A stretch of DNA of 64,000 bases from an uncultured Candidatus Melainabacteria bacterium (GCA_934777245.1 CAKVND010000001.1:30980-94979); one strand, 5' to 3'. Counted from the stretch's first letter, positions 19,270 to 28,506 are shown. The notes: generated by a model not told the origin, from the letters alone. Made by a program: numbers and translations.

Positions 19270-20205
19270 CTATTGAGCTACTTTCAACATGTATCGTGTA
19301 CAATCTTTTGAATTATGACTTTGACGAGCAATTCTATAACATTCTTCTACAACTTTTTTATATGCCGTAGAATCTTCTAAATAACTTTCTATCTTGAAAA
19401 TTAAATCAGAAAAATCTTCATAAAAAGGCATATGTCCTTCAAAAAGAGCAAGCTCTTCCCTAAAATCACTCAACATCAATCTTTTACAGGCAACAGTTTG
19501 AAATGTTCTATAATTTAAGGACGAAATTCCTTGTGAATTCATATTAAAAACGATTTTTGAATTATTAATAGCTTTTGCCATGTCTATTTCATTATCAATA
19601 AAACCTTGATAACAAAGTTCAATAAGCTCAGGATACTTTGAACGTTTAAGAGCATCTCTATAATGCCTATCTATAGCATACCAAGCAATTTTTAAATTCG
19701 AAAGCTTTGTGAGAATTTCTTCAAAAAAACTCAACCTGTAATCAGTATCCAAACGTCCGGCAAACATCAAATCAAAATTAGGTTTTTTACCAAAATCTTG
19801 ATAAACATCAAAATTAACAAAATGAGGTAAATAATTTAAATTTTTAAAATTTTCATATTCTGTTAAAACTTTATCCCAATAAAACGTATAATTATCATTG
19901 CATTCCAAATATGGCAAATATTTTTCCCACTCGGCTCCTGACGCTTTGCTTCTAATATCATCAGAAAAATAATTAATTGAAGGATATGATAATTGATTAT
20001 CAATTTTTATTTTTAAACCTGAAAAATCATATCCCAGAATATAATCATAATCAGATTTTAAACAATCTGTAAGATTTTTATCAAAAAGTTCATCAAAAAC
20101 TGTAACATCACAATCGTTTTGTCTAAAACCATCAATAATACTGCTTGTAGTCAAGCGCCCACCAATACTCACAGGCAAAATTGCTAAAATCTTCTTATTT
20201 TTCAT
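19270..20205 (-). CDS. CgeB-like glycosyltransferase
   Basis: This 311-aa protein appears GT-B fold. The N-terminal Rossmann half begins KKILAILPVSIGGRLTTSSIIDGF. The C-terminal half has DLMFAGRLDTDYRLSFFEEI and the donor-binding region NNSKIVFNMNSQGISSLNYRTFQTVACKR followed by LMLSDFREEL. This corresponds to the glycosyl transferase group 1 domain of CgeB/DUF3880-type proteins. It has no membrane segment. It stands alone with a weak ribosome site. Acceptor and sugar are unknown; such enzymes often modify surface proteins, including flagellins, but nothing here proves it. Confidence 0.75.
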   Translation of the reverse strand: MKNKKILAILPVSIGGRLTTSSIIDGFRQNDCDVTVFDELFDKNLTDCLKSDYDYILGYDFSGLKIKIDNQLSYPSINYFSDDIRSKASGAEWEKYLPYLECNDNYTFYWDKVLTEYENFKNLNYLPHFVNFDVYQDFGKKPNFDLMFAGRLDTDYRLSFFEEILTKLSNLKIAWYAIDRHYRDALKRSKYPELIELCYQGFIDNEIDMAKAINNSKIVFNMNSQGISSLNYRTFQTVACKRLMLSDFREELALFEGHMPFYEDFSDLIFKIESYLEDSTAYKKVVEECYRIARQSHNSKDCTRYMLKVAQ

Positions 20206-20298
20206 ACACGTAATATTTTAACATTTTTGTTTAGGGTTTACAAGACATATATTAACTTAAAATAGACAACGACGGAAATTTATTATAAAATAATATCT

Positions 20299-20560
20299 TG
20301 TAGGGCTAATACATTAGATACTTCCTCCTGAACAACAAATTTTGAAGAAATTGACAGGAAAGGAGTGGGGGTAAATAAACCATACTTGTAGTTAACACCT
20401 ACAAACATAGAAGTAGAGTGAAAAACTATAGTTTTAGATAAAATAATAATGCTATTACTAGCATTAAGCATACTCGTAATAGCATTAAGTTTGTTTAAAT
20501 CATAGGGTATGAAGATAGCTCTTAACAAATACGCTTAGGTGTTAGGAGCTGTGCCCTACT
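20299..20560 (+). ncRNA. Candidate structured RNA (6S-like shape?)
   Basis: A 415-bp gene-free gap holds a TAGACA-N17-TAAAAT promoter (20263-20291). It would start transcription near 20299. The predicted 5' end GTAGGGC (20300-20306) pairs perfectly with GCCCTAC (20553-20559). Inside, CTCCT-g-AAC (20325-20333) pairs with GTTAGGAG (20541-20548). Further helices are TTGTAG/CTACAA (20386-20404) and an 11-bp AATGCTATTAC/GTAATAGCATT (20448-20486). An alternative 9-bp pairing is TAACACCTA (20393-20401) with TAGGTGTTA (20536-20544). Pairing of the two ends around an asymmetric bubble recalls 6S RNA, but I recognise no conserved sequence. It is not tmRNA, RNase P or SRP RNA by eye. Confidence 0.45.
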
Positions 20561-20621
20561 CTTACATTATTTACTATATTCAACAATTTGTCAACTGATG
20601 CGACAAAGCAGAGGAGCGTTT

Positions 20622-22154
20622 ATGTTTCAAGAATTAAGAGATGAGTTTTGCAAAAAATTAGAAAAAGTTTCAATAGATTTAGAGAAAAAGTGCTGGGATT
20701 TTTATATCAATTCTACTCCGGAAAATATGAAAAAATATGAAACTGCGCAAGATGAATATTCAAAAATTTTTCAAGATAGAAAAATGTATGAGAAATTTCA
20801 AAACGTAGACAAAAATTCTCTTTCTAAACATGAAGCGAAACAGCTTAAAGATTTGTTGAAAGAATTTGACGAAGAATTAAATACAGGTGAAGAATTAAAA
20901 AAACTTCGCCAAAAAGAAAACGAAATTGCGAAGAAATTTAATTCTTATGTTTTAAAAATTGATGATAAAGAAATTACTAAAACAGAAGTTACAAAAATAC
21001 TTCAAAATGAAGAAAATCCGGAAATCAGAAGAAAAGCACACGAAGCGAAGATTGCCTGCGGAGATTTGATTGCTGACGATTTGGTTGAGTTTGTAAAAAT
21101 GCGCAACGAGTACGCAAAAACAAAAGGTTACGAAAATTATTTTGAATACAAACTCAAAGAAGACTACGAAGTTGAAAACGAGTTTTTGGAAAAATTAATC
21201 AATGAAGTTTATTCGAAAACCCAAAATACGATTAAAGAAATTCAGACAAAAAAGCAAAATGATTTGAAAAAGTTTTTTAATGTTGATGAATTAAAGTCAT
21301 ACCATTACGGACTATTGTTAAGCGACAATCCGGAAAAAGATGTTAATAAAGTTTTAGAGCAAAACGACATCACACTTATTTCTAAAAACATGTATAAAAA
21401 CATGGGCTATGATGTCGATAAAATGCTAGCTGACGGCAGATTGACGCTTGATTTATTCCCAAGAAAAGGCAAAAACACACACGGTTTTTGTTTTGGAGTT
21501 CAGGCTGGTAAAGATTCTAGAATTCTGGCAAATCTTACGAATAATGTAATAAGCTTAGACACTTTAAATCACGAAATGGGACATTGCGTATACGATTTGG
21601 GGATTGATATAAGTTTACCGTTTTTAGACCGCACAGCAGCTTCTCCTGCTGTAACAGAAGCCGTTGCAATGATGATGGGCGATATAATTAAACGCGAAAA
21701 TGTCCTTGCTGATATTCTTGACAAAGATTTGTTGAACAGATTTAAAAACTCTATAAAAGAAGATGAGGTTTCTTTTGTTTCAAAAAGCTTGTTGATTATT
21801 GATTTTGAACGCAAATTTTATTCTAATCCTGAACAAAATCCGGCAGAACTTTGGAATAATTTGCGCGGAAAATATTTGAACAGGTTTGAAACAGAGGACA
21901 ATGAGTGGGCAACAATTCCGCATTATCTTTCACATCCGGCGTATTATCAAAATTATTTTAGAGCAAATTTGATGAAAGCTCAAATTTATAATTACTTAAA
22001 ATCACAACTCGGAGATATTACAGATAACTCAGATTCTGCAGAATTTCTCGACAAAAAAATCTTTGCTCTCGGCGCTTCAATTGATGAATACGAATTGATT
22101 GAAAAATTAACAGGCAAAGAATTTTCAGCAGAGGATTTTGTAGAAAGTCTGTAA
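20622..22154 (+). CDS. Zinc metallopeptidase with HEMGH motif (M3/M2-like)
   Basis: This 510-aa protein starts at ATG 20622, 5 nt after GAGGAG. The N-terminal half is helical and Lys/Glu-rich, as in oligopeptidases. The active site is SLDTLNHEMGHCVYDLG (about residue 312), with the third zinc ligand expected in ASPAVTEAVAMMMGD about 30 residues later. This fits the M3/M2 clan MA oligopeptidases (oligoendopeptidase F or ACE-like). It has no signal peptide, so it should cleave peptides in the cytoplasm. It stands alone. Confidence 0.85.
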   Translation: MFQELRDEFCKKLEKVSIDLEKKCWDFYINSTPENMKKYETAQDEYSKIFQDRKMYEKFQNVDKNSLSKHEAKQLKDLLKEFDEELNTGEELKKLRQKENEIAKKFNSYVLKIDDKEITKTEVTKILQNEENPEIRRKAHEAKIACGDLIADDLVEFVKMRNEYAKTKGYENYFEYKLKEDYEVENEFLEKLINEVYSKTQNTIKEIQTKKQNDLKKFFNVDELKSYHYGLLLSDNPEKDVNKVLEQNDITLISKNMYKNMGYDVDKMLADGRLTLDLFPRKGKNTHGFCFGVQAGKDSRILANLTNNVISLDTLNHEMGHCVYDLGIDISLPFLDRTAASPAVTEAVAMMMGDIIKRENVLADILDKDLLNRFKNSIKEDEVSFVSKSLLIIDFERKFYSNPEQNPAELWNNLRGKYLNRFETEDNEWATIPHYLSHPAYYQNYFRANLMKAQIYNYLKSQLGDITDNSDSAEFLDKKIFALGASIDEYELIEKLTGKEFSAEDFVESL

Positions 22155-22187
22155 TTATTTTTTTAATAACTATTTTTATTTTATGAA

Positions 22188-22226
22188 AGTCATTGCAAGA
22201 AAATCGCTGATTTTCGTGGCAATCTA
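22188..22226 (+). repeat. Dispersed repeat copy
   Basis: This is the opposite-strand relative of bases 1-35: GTCATTGCAAGAAAATCGC then TGATTTTCGTGGCAA. It contains an AAAATC/GATTTT hairpin. Confidence 0.5.
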
Positions 22227-22260
22227 GTTTTGTGAAATTATTTTTTATAGTTTATAATAC

Positions 22261-22833
22261 CCTCTCCCTATAAAGGGAGGGAAAAGCGCACGAGTGTTGG
22301 CGTTAGCACCTCTCCACGGGGGAGGCCGCAGTCGTTCGCGAGACCTTGTCGAGCGTTACGAATGCGAGTGGGGGCTGATGCGGTTATTCAACTCCAAATT
22401 CAACCTGCAACATCTTACAAACTCCTGCAATATTCTTATCTATGTCATTATTCCAAATGCGAACTACTTTATAACCCAATGAATTTAAAAACTCTGTACG
22501 CTGTTTATCATATTCTATATCTGCCGGTTGATTATGTTGTCCACCATCAATTTCTATAACAATCTTTTTTGAACGACATACAAAATCTACTATATAATTA
22601 CCCATTGGATATTGTCTTCTAACTTCATATCCGTAAAAATTATGATTTCGTAAAATATTCCACATTTTACGCTCTTGAGATGTCATGTTTTTTCTCAATT
22701 CACGAGCATTGGTTGTATTATTTTTCATGATTTTATTTTAACATATTTGTTTATTTTGGATAAGCCCCCACCCGAATTTCTAAGCTTCGCTCAGCTCAGC
22801 TTGAAATTCTACCCTCCCCCTATAAAGGGAGGG
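22261..22833. repeat. Inverted-repeat bracket around the DUF559 gene
   Basis: The two ends carry similar self-complementary blocks: CCTCTCCCTATAAAGGGAGG at 22261 and ACCCTCCCCCTATAAAGGGA at 22811. Closer to the gene, GTGGGGGCT (22368-22376) and AGCCCCCAC (22763-22771) are inverted copies. DUF559 sits exactly between them. The GC content of the bracket is higher than its surroundings, which suggests a mobile or repeat-associated unit; no transposase is visible. Confidence 0.45.
22384..22728 (-). CDS. DUF559 endonuclease-domain protein
   Basis: This 114-aa protein matches DUF559 in length and sequence: ARELRKNMTSQERKMWNILR, GYEVRRQYPMGNYIVDFVC, KIVIEIDGGQHN and LGYKVVRIWNNDI. The pattern is of the Vsr/PD-(D/E)xK nuclease-like fold, with catalytic candidates in D (VDFVC), E and D (IEIDGGQH). 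The biological role of DUF559 is not established; such genes are often found within repeats, as here. Confidence 0.9.
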   Translation of the reverse strand: MKNNTTNARELRKNMTSQERKMWNILRNHNFYGYEVRRQYPMGNYIVDFVCRSKKIVIEIDGGQHNQPADIEYDKQRTEFLNSLGYKVVRIWNNDIDKNIAGVCKMLQVEFGVE

Positions 22834-22835
22834 TA

Positions 22836-22872
22836 AAAAAAGAACTTGGCTAGCATGCCAAGTTCTTTTACT
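22836..22872. terminator. Bidirectional terminator
   Basis: An 11-bp perfect stem AAGAACTTGGC/GCCAAGTTCTT has a TAGCAT loop with A-run and T-run flanks. It ends the pilin gene at 22899 (-). Confidence 0.85.
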
Positions 22873-22898
22873 TTTTTATTTAATTAGAATAATTCAAA

Positions 22899-23591
22899 CT
22901 AGTTTTCGAATGCCCATCTTGCAGCAGCACCGTTTGGAACTGCAAATCCACCACGTAATCTTACCCCAAATTGATCTTTAATTACACGATTCGTTTTATT
23001 ACTACAAGCTCCAGTATTTCTTTGTTCATATTCACTAGCAAAGTTTTGCGTAGTATTTCCATCGCAATTTGATAACACATTTGGTCCCTTTGTACCGTTT
23101 GTATCATAAATAGCAGTAATACCATAAGGTAGACCATCTTCTTGTATTGATCCTACAGCGCCACCATTCGCATTTTGGCTTGCAGCTGTAGTTACTGTGT
23201 TAGCCGGATTAAATGATAAGGCAGAACCATCTCTAAAGAATACCACAAAATTACCACTTGCAGATGCTTTACCCATTTTCATATCATTATCAGCAGCTTT
23301 AGACTTTCGAAGATCTATTTGAGTTCTTTCAGCTAACAATCTGTACAATGATTGCTCATCATCACCGCTATTAATAGTTTCTTGAGAAGATATAGAACCA
23401 AAATCAACGCCGGTAATAGCTTGGTGCATCTGTGCAGCTTCTGTTAATGTGTTGATACCTTTCTTCAAAGCTGTTTTAGCTTGTTGTTCCTGTGTATTAG
23501 TCATCAATGCAGGAAGTGTTAATGTTGCTACAACACCGATGATAGCCAAGGTAATCAAAACTTCCGCAAGAGTAAAACCATTCTTCTTCAT
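22899..23591 (-). CDS. Type IV pilin-like prepilin
   Basis: This 230-aa protein begins MKKNGFTLAEVLITLAIIGVVATLTLPAL, the canonical prepilin leader with Gly at -1, Phe+1 and Glu+5, cleaved by a PilD-type peptidase. The mature part has a long helix, then a globular domain with DTNGTKGPNVLSNCDGN and a later paired Cys (NTGACSN). The C-terminus carries KDQFGVRLRGGF. It would sit in the inner membrane and in the pilus. It is monocistronic, with a terminator downstream. It shares the KGPN-type motif with the gene at 13255. Confidence 0.88.
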   Translation of the reverse strand: MKKNGFTLAEVLITLAIIGVVATLTLPALMTNTQEQQAKTALKKGINTLTEAAQMHQAITGVDFGSISSQETINSGDDEQSLYRLLAERTQIDLRKSKAADNDMKMGKASASGNFVVFFRDGSALSFNPANTVTTAASQNANGGAVGSIQEDGLPYGITAIYDTNGTKGPNVLSNCDGNTTQNFASEYEQRNTGACSNKTNRVIKDQFGVRLRGGFAVPNGAAARWAFEN

Positions 23592-23727
23592 TGAATTATT
23601 CCTTTCTCTTCTTATATTTGAATATTAATTTTAATCTTCACATCTATTATCATTTTATCAGAGCACTTGACTTATGTCAATCATATTCTATAAAATTTTT
23701 TAATTTTTTTATTCTTTTATCGTTTAT

Positions 23728-23940
23728 AACACCCTCTCCCTTTTACACCACACTTCCAAACTGGTAAGCAAAACTACTAGTTTAGAAGTGAAGCAGAAAA
23801 CTCCCCCAAGGGAGGGGATGATGTGGGATGCGCCCATGGAGAGGGGTTGCCTCCCTTTCTTGGGATGCTTAAATAAACATCAATAGATTGTTTCGTCGTC
23901 TGAATGGCTGTCGCGCCTCGCAATGACCGGGTGTCTGGCG
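23728..23940. repeat. Mosaic of dispersed repeats in a 450-bp gap
   Basis: The gene-free stretch 23592-24041 is made of degenerate repeat pieces. There are CCCTCTCCC blocks, and a hairpin (23751-23793; ACTTCcAAACT/AGTTTaGAAGT) that is a relative of 50429-50471. A GGGAGGGG...GAGAGGGG block follows, and the CGTCGTCTGAATGG...CGCAATGACCGG end of the GTCATTGCGAG repeat. No ORF is seen. Confidence 0.45.
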
Positions 23941-23971
23941 TAATAAAAAGCCGAAGGTGTTATCCTTCGGC
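23940..23971 (-). terminator. Terminator of the 890-aa gene
   Basis: An 8-bp stem GCCGAAGG/CCTTCGGC has a 6-nt loop. On the minus strand it is followed by TTTTTATTA. It lies about 70 bp after the stop at 24042. Confidence 0.75.
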
Positions 23972-24041
23972 AAATTCATTTTAAATACCAAATCTTACAT
24001 CAATTTATTTCTTTCGAGTTGTGTTTTATTTAGCTTTTTTC

Positions 24042-26714
24042 TTACGTTTCAGTCTTTTGAGTATTGTTATTTTCTAACTTATCACGATATTCATCTGTTA
24101 ATTTACAAATAATATCATCCATTTTATTTGCAGCGCCTGTTCTTTCTGAATTCCAGAATGACCAAGAACCACCTTTTTCCCAAGAATGTCCATCTTTACC
24201 TGCTATTTTAGCCCAGTAATACATATTCTTGTAATCTTCAGAGTTATGATCTTTGCCTAATGCATCCATTAATTTAAGTGTTTGTTTTGCAATAGTTCTC
24301 AAATATTCTTCTTTTTCAGCTTTAGTGAATCCACCTTCTGTAGATATTTGTGCACAAATTCTTGCATTCCAAGCTACACCCCAGTCATGGCTGTTTTCTT
24401 CTCTATAAGCTCTTAGGAAGTTATAAATGTCATCTGCTTCTGTATAATTTGCAAATTTGTTCAAATAACTTTTTGCGTCTTTATATTCTTGGTCGCCTGT
24501 TCCGCGTCTTAGTTTTTTTCTTAATTCAGCACCATTATCGGTTGGTTCATATTTTTTGCTTTCTTCGCTATCTTCTGTACTATCAGCACCGCAAATTTCT
24601 ATGTCAGAAATGCTTACTCCTACTCTTCTTATAACAGCAGTATTCCCAATATTGTTTTTCTTTCCATCTTTTGTGCATGTGCCTTTTGCATCAATTTCAG
24701 TTACGCCATCTAATTCATAGATTTGACCATTTTGAATTATATAGTATCTGTTTCTTCCACCAACCGTTTCGGTTGTGCAATAAACTTTTGGATTTTTGCA
24801 ATTAGTTTCTTTTAACTTGCCTTCCTTAACTAATGCTTCAATTTCTTTTTGACGTTCTGCATTATCAGCTTTGATTTTTGCTTGAGCTTCAGTTCTTCCA
24901 TCTCCAGTTAAAATATCGCTTTCGCTTATTGATGAGAAGTCGTTGAAATCATCTTGTGGAACAAATGAACCATCATTTTTTACAACAGCGCTACTTGCTT
25001 TTATATATTTGCAATCAATTTGTTTTAATTCACCATCAACAACTGTAAAATATTGATGATAACCGTTAGCATCAACGCCTTTTGATTTGTACAAGTTTTT
25101 ACCTTGGAAATGTATTGAACATTTTTCTATTTTACTTCCGATTAATCTATTTATTTTCTTCATTTCATCATTGTATGCTTGTACATCAGCTTTTTGAACT
25201 TCAACTTTTTCTACTTGTGACAAAGGTTTCTTAGAGCCGTCAAGCATAGTGCATTGACCGTTTTTGTCAATTGCTTTAACATCTTTTAATTCAACAAGTT
25301 TGTCGTCCTCATTCTTAGTATAGAATTTAGGATTTTCACCGGTTGGTACTATATCTGTTTGATAAACGCCTTTTTTAGTAGTTGCTTTCAAAGCTTTATC
25401 TTCGCCTGATTTAGTTAATTTTTCGATTTTTTCATCAGCAGTTTCGTCTTCAGGATCGTCTTCCCTAATTACAGTTTCATTTTCTTCTTTAAACGGAACT
25501 GTATCTCTATCTGTTGGAATAGAAATTCCTTCTGCTTTCAAATCGTTTTCTGTAGCTTTAACAACAAGACTGTCTGTAACAACGTCTTTACCTAATAATT
25601 TATTCAAACTACCATATTCGCGTTTCAAATTGTTTTTGATTCTTTCAGCTTCAAGCATACGTAATCTAGCATACAAATCATCAACTTTGTCTGCAAGAGC
25701 TAGAATATTAGCTTTATTAAAAGTTTCTAAACATTTACTTAAAGCATCAGAAACTTCTTGTTTTGATTTATCAAGTTTAGAGAAATCTATATCAGAATCA
25801 AAATGACTTTTAACTGTTTCAACATAGTTTACCAATGATTGAGCAATGTTGTTTACACTAGCTTTTTGGTTAGTGCCTTCACCACTTCCTGTTGGCAAGT
25901 TGTCTGCAATCAATCTGATGATGTTTCTGTTGCTGTCAGAATTGTGTGTATCATTCCAGTAGCTCAATGTTTTCAAGATATTAGGGTCGCTTTCGCTTGT
26001 ACAAACAGTAGAGGTTGTTAAATCAGCTTTTTTAGCCTTAATATCTGTTTCTAAGTTATTTAATTTTTGTTTCAAGTCAGTATAAGCTTTGCTATCTTTT
26101 AATTTATAACCTGCAGAATCTAATTCGATTTTTGTTGAATCCATATTAAGTAGCGCATCTTGAATTGAAGCAGTATTCAATCTCTTAGCAGCAGATTTTA
26201 ATGCATCAAGTTTTTCGCCAATTTTACCTGATTTATTTAATGCTTCTGAAATAATTGCTTTATCAGAATCAGATGCTGTTTTTTGATATTCTACTAATAC
26301 TTTTCTTAATTTGTCATATTGAGATTGTTTTAGTTTATCAGCTGCAGAACCGGAATTATTACCGGCATTTGAATTGTTCCAAGGTAATTGAAAATTATTC
26401 CAAATGTTGCCATTGTTAAATCCCGGGAAGTTGAAGTTGCCGGAGCCGCCGCAACCGCTATTCATCCAAGAACCGTTTTGGAATGATTCTATGGCTTGTT
26501 GAATAGCTAATTGTGGGTTTAATAAATTATTACCCCAAGTACCGAATTCAGGATAAGTATATCCGATTGACGGATCAAAATTTGGCGTCAAAAACAAACT
26601 TCCATTTGCTTTTTGCGCTTCAAGTTGTTGATTCCATAACAAGTTTAAACTTGTTGCCGGATTGCCACTCACCATGTCGTGAGTTATAGTGGAAAAATGA
26701 AATCCTGGTGCCAT
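24042..26714 (-). CDS. Large hypothetical protein with three repeat modules
   Basis: This 890-aa protein is not recognised. The first 120 residues are Asn/Gly/Trp-rich and lack a signal peptide. Residues about 125-400 are helical and charged. Then come three copies of a beta-rich module near 461-503, 538-590 and 641-690. Each has the form NPKxY...YYxIxxGxxxELDxVxxIDxxGxCT, with variable linkers. The C-terminus (about 725-880) is helical, ending KLENNNTQKTET. Cys in the modules may pair or bind metal. The upstream region resembles that of the gene at 30490, suggesting co-regulation. Candidate roles are an exported adhesin or scaffold; nothing is proven. Confidence 0.7.
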   Translation of the reverse strand: MAPGFHFSTITHDMVSGNPATSLNLLWNQQLEAQKANGSLFLTPNFDPSIGYTYPEFGTWGNNLLNPQLAIQQAIESFQNGSWMNSGCGGSGNFNFPGFNNGNIWNNFQLPWNNSNAGNNSGSAADKLKQSQYDKLRKVLVEYQKTASDSDKAIISEALNKSGKIGEKLDALKSAAKRLNTASIQDALLNMDSTKIELDSAGYKLKDSKAYTDLKQKLNNLETDIKAKKADLTTSTVCTSESDPNILKTLSYWNDTHNSDSNRNIIRLIADNLPTGSGEGTNQKASVNNIAQSLVNYVETVKSHFDSDIDFSKLDKSKQEVSDALSKCLETFNKANILALADKVDDLYARLRMLEAERIKNNLKREYGSLNKLLGKDVVTDSLVVKATENDLKAEGISIPTDRDTVPFKEENETVIREDDPEDETADEKIEKLTKSGEDKALKATTKKGVYQTDIVPTGENPKFYTKNEDDKLVELKDVKAIDKNGQCTMLDGSKKPLSQVEKVEVQKADVQAYNDEMKKINRLIGSKIEKCSIHFQGKNLYKSKGVDANGYHQYFTVVDGELKQIDCKYIKASSAVVKNDGSFVPQDDFNDFSSISESDILTGDGRTEAQAKIKADNAERQKEIEALVKEGKLKETNCKNPKVYCTTETVGGRNRYYIIQNGQIYELDGVTEIDAKGTCTKDGKKNNIGNTAVIRRVGVSISDIEICGADSTEDSEESKKYEPTDNGAELRKKLRRGTGDQEYKDAKSYLNKFANYTEADDIYNFLRAYREENSHDWGVAWNARICAQISTEGGFTKAEKEEYLRTIAKQTLKLMDALGKDHNSEDYKNMYYWAKIAGKDGHSWEKGGSWSFWNSERTGAANKMDDIICKLTDEYRDKLENNNTQKTET

Positions 26715-26726
26715 ACTATTATCCTC

Positions 26727-26795
26727 GTTTTATACTCTTTACATATATAAAGTAATTTTTCTTTTCTAAATTGCCTTTTTTGATGTGTTTTGTAA
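26727..26795 (-). promoter_or_regulatory. Upstream block shared with gene 30490
   Basis: Read on the minus strand, it holds TACAAAACA...AAAAAAGGCAATTT then GAAAAGAAAAAT, ACTTTATATAT and a G-rich ribosome site. It aligns by eye along roughly 70 bp with 30413-30485. The shared core is GGCAATTT-N1/2-GAAAAGAAAAAT. Which sigma factor uses it is unknown. Confidence 0.45.
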
Positions 26796-26936
26796 AGTTT
26801 TGTAAAGTTGAATTCGGAATTTTTGGAAATTCTTGATAATTGTTAAAAAAGAGAATAGAGGAATAAGAGATTTTTAAACTTTTATTTCAATTCTGTTTGT
26901 GGAATAATATAGGCATAAAAAAGGAAGGATATAATT

Positions 26937-28406
26937 ATGTCAGATGTTAGAGTAAGAATAGCTCCATCACCAAGTGGTAACTTGCACGTTGGTACGGCTA
27001 GAACAGCTTTATTTAACTATTTATTTGCTAAAAAAAATAAGGGAACATTTGTATTAAGAATTGAAGATACAGATGCTGAAAGAACAAGCCAAGCTTATGT
27101 TGACAATATTTTTGACAGCTTAAAGGCTTTGGGTTTAAACTGGGATGAAGGTCCTGATGTAGGCGGTGCTTATGGTCCTTACACACAATCTCAAAGATTT
27201 GATATCTACCCTAAATACATTCAAAAACTTTTAGATGAAGGCTTTGCATACGAATGTTTCTGCACTCCGGAAGAATTAGAAGCAGAAAAAGAAGAAGCTA
27301 CAGCTAACAAAAAAGCTTACGTTTATTCTAAAAAATGTGAAAACTTAACAGAAGAAGAAAAAGCTAAATTAAGAGCAGAAGGCAGAAAACCTGCAATCAG
27401 ATTTAACGTTGCAAAAGCTCAAAAAGCTTTCCACGAGTCTTCTATTTTAGAATTCGATGACCTTGTAAAAGGTAAATTACACATGGATACAAACCTAATC
27501 GGTGATTTTGTAATCATGAAATCAAATGGCGCTCCAACCTACAACTACGCGGTTGTAATTGATGATGCTTTGATGAAAATTTCACACGTAATCAGAGGCG
27601 AAGACCACATTTCTAACACATACAAACAAATCTTAATTTTTGAAGCTTTAGGTTTTGATGTTCCAAGATTTGGACACTTAGGTATGATTCTTGCTCCTGA
27701 TAGAAGCAAACTTTCAAAAAGACATGGTGCAACAGCAGTTTCTGACTTTGTTGAACAAGGTTATTTAACAGAAGCTCTTGTAAACTTTGTAGCTCTATTG
27801 GGTTGGTCTCCTTCTGACGGAGAAGAAATCAAGACGGTTGACCAAATCGCAGAAGACTTTAGAATCGGTGAAATCTCATCTTCTAATTCAATTTTCGAAT
27901 ACGATAAATTGAAATGGATGAACAGCCACTACATCAAAATGTTACCAATGGAAGAATTAAAATCAAAACTTAAAAAGTATTTGACAAAATACGATTTAAC
28001 AGAATTAACCGATGAACAATTCAACAGAATGATTGAAATCACTCGTGAGCCATTAGTACTTCTTTCTGATATTACAGACGCTGTTTCTTATTTCTTCGGC
28101 GGTGATAAAGTTGAAGTTGAACAAAAAGTTAAGGATGAAGTTTTGTCTACAGAACTTTCTCAAGACGTTTTAAAAACTTTTGTTGAAGAAGCTGCTAACT
28201 GGGAATGGACAGAAGAAAACTTACACCACAAGTTGGAAGAATTCCGCGGTAAATTCAAAGAAGAAAAATCTTACAAACCTAAATTCACTATGTGGGCAAT
28301 TAGAGGCGCTGTAACAGGTAGAACTTGCGGTGCTGATATGGTTGCAACATTGGCTATTATTGGTAAAGATAATTCAATCAAAAGAGCAAAAGCTGCGATT
28401 TTGTAA
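26937..28406 (+). CDS. gltX: Glutamyl-tRNA synthetase
   Basis: This is a class I synthetase attaching Glu to tRNA-Glu, the first substrate of C5-type heme synthesis and of protein synthesis. It has 489 aa. The HIGH motif appears as PSGNLHVGTARTALF (residues 11-25), and the KMSKS motif as SKLSKRHGATAV (about residue 258). The zinc-like CFC appears at about 108. The start is supported by AAGGAAGGA. A tRNA-Glu gene lies about 3.5 kb downstream. It is followed by a clear terminator at 28448-28484. Confidence 0.98.
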   Translation: MSDVRVRIAPSPSGNLHVGTARTALFNYLFAKKNKGTFVLRIEDTDAERTSQAYVDNIFDSLKALGLNWDEGPDVGGAYGPYTQSQRFDIYPKYIQKLLDEGFAYECFCTPEELEAEKEEATANKKAYVYSKKCENLTEEEKAKLRAEGRKPAIRFNVAKAQKAFHESSILEFDDLVKGKLHMDTNLIGDFVIMKSNGAPTYNYAVVIDDALMKISHVIRGEDHISNTYKQILIFEALGFDVPRFGHLGMILAPDRSKLSKRHGATAVSDFVEQGYLTEALVNFVALLGWSPSDGEEIKTVDQIAEDFRIGEISSSNSIFEYDKLKWMNSHYIKMLPMEELKSKLKKYLTKYDLTELTDEQFNRMIEITREPLVLLSDITDAVSYFFGGDKVEVEQKVKDEVLSTELSQDVLKTFVEEAANWEWTEENLHHKLEEFRGKFKEEKSYKPKFTMWAIRGAVTGRTCGADMVATLAIIGKDNSIKRAKAAIL

Positions 28407-28447
28407 TAACTATGTAAGTATAAATATAATAAAATATCTTATATAAT

Positions 28448-28484
28448 AAAAATACGTTCTTTTATTAAGAGCGTATTTTTATTT
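28448..28484 (+). terminator. Terminator of gltX
   Basis: A 14-bp stem AAAAATACGTTCTT/AAGAGCGTATTTTT with one G-T pair and a TTATT loop ends in T-rich sequence. Confidence 0.8.
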
Positions 28485-28506
28485 TGTAAAATTATTATTA
28501 ATTTAA

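Noticed and set aside
20283..20528. 81-aa ORF on the minus strand in the 20.3-20.6 kb gap
   Set aside because: It overlaps the candidate structured RNA, has no ribosome site and no known motif. Its composition is that of chance ORFs.
20299..20560. tmRNA, RNase P RNA or SRP RNA for the structured gap
   Set aside because: None of their conserved cores (tmRNA ends, RNase P GAGGAAAGTC, SRP GGAA tetraloop helix) is visible.
22294..22559. Two 60-aa plus-strand ORFs over the DUF559 gene
   Set aside because: They are antisense to a recognised gene and lie in repeat DNA.
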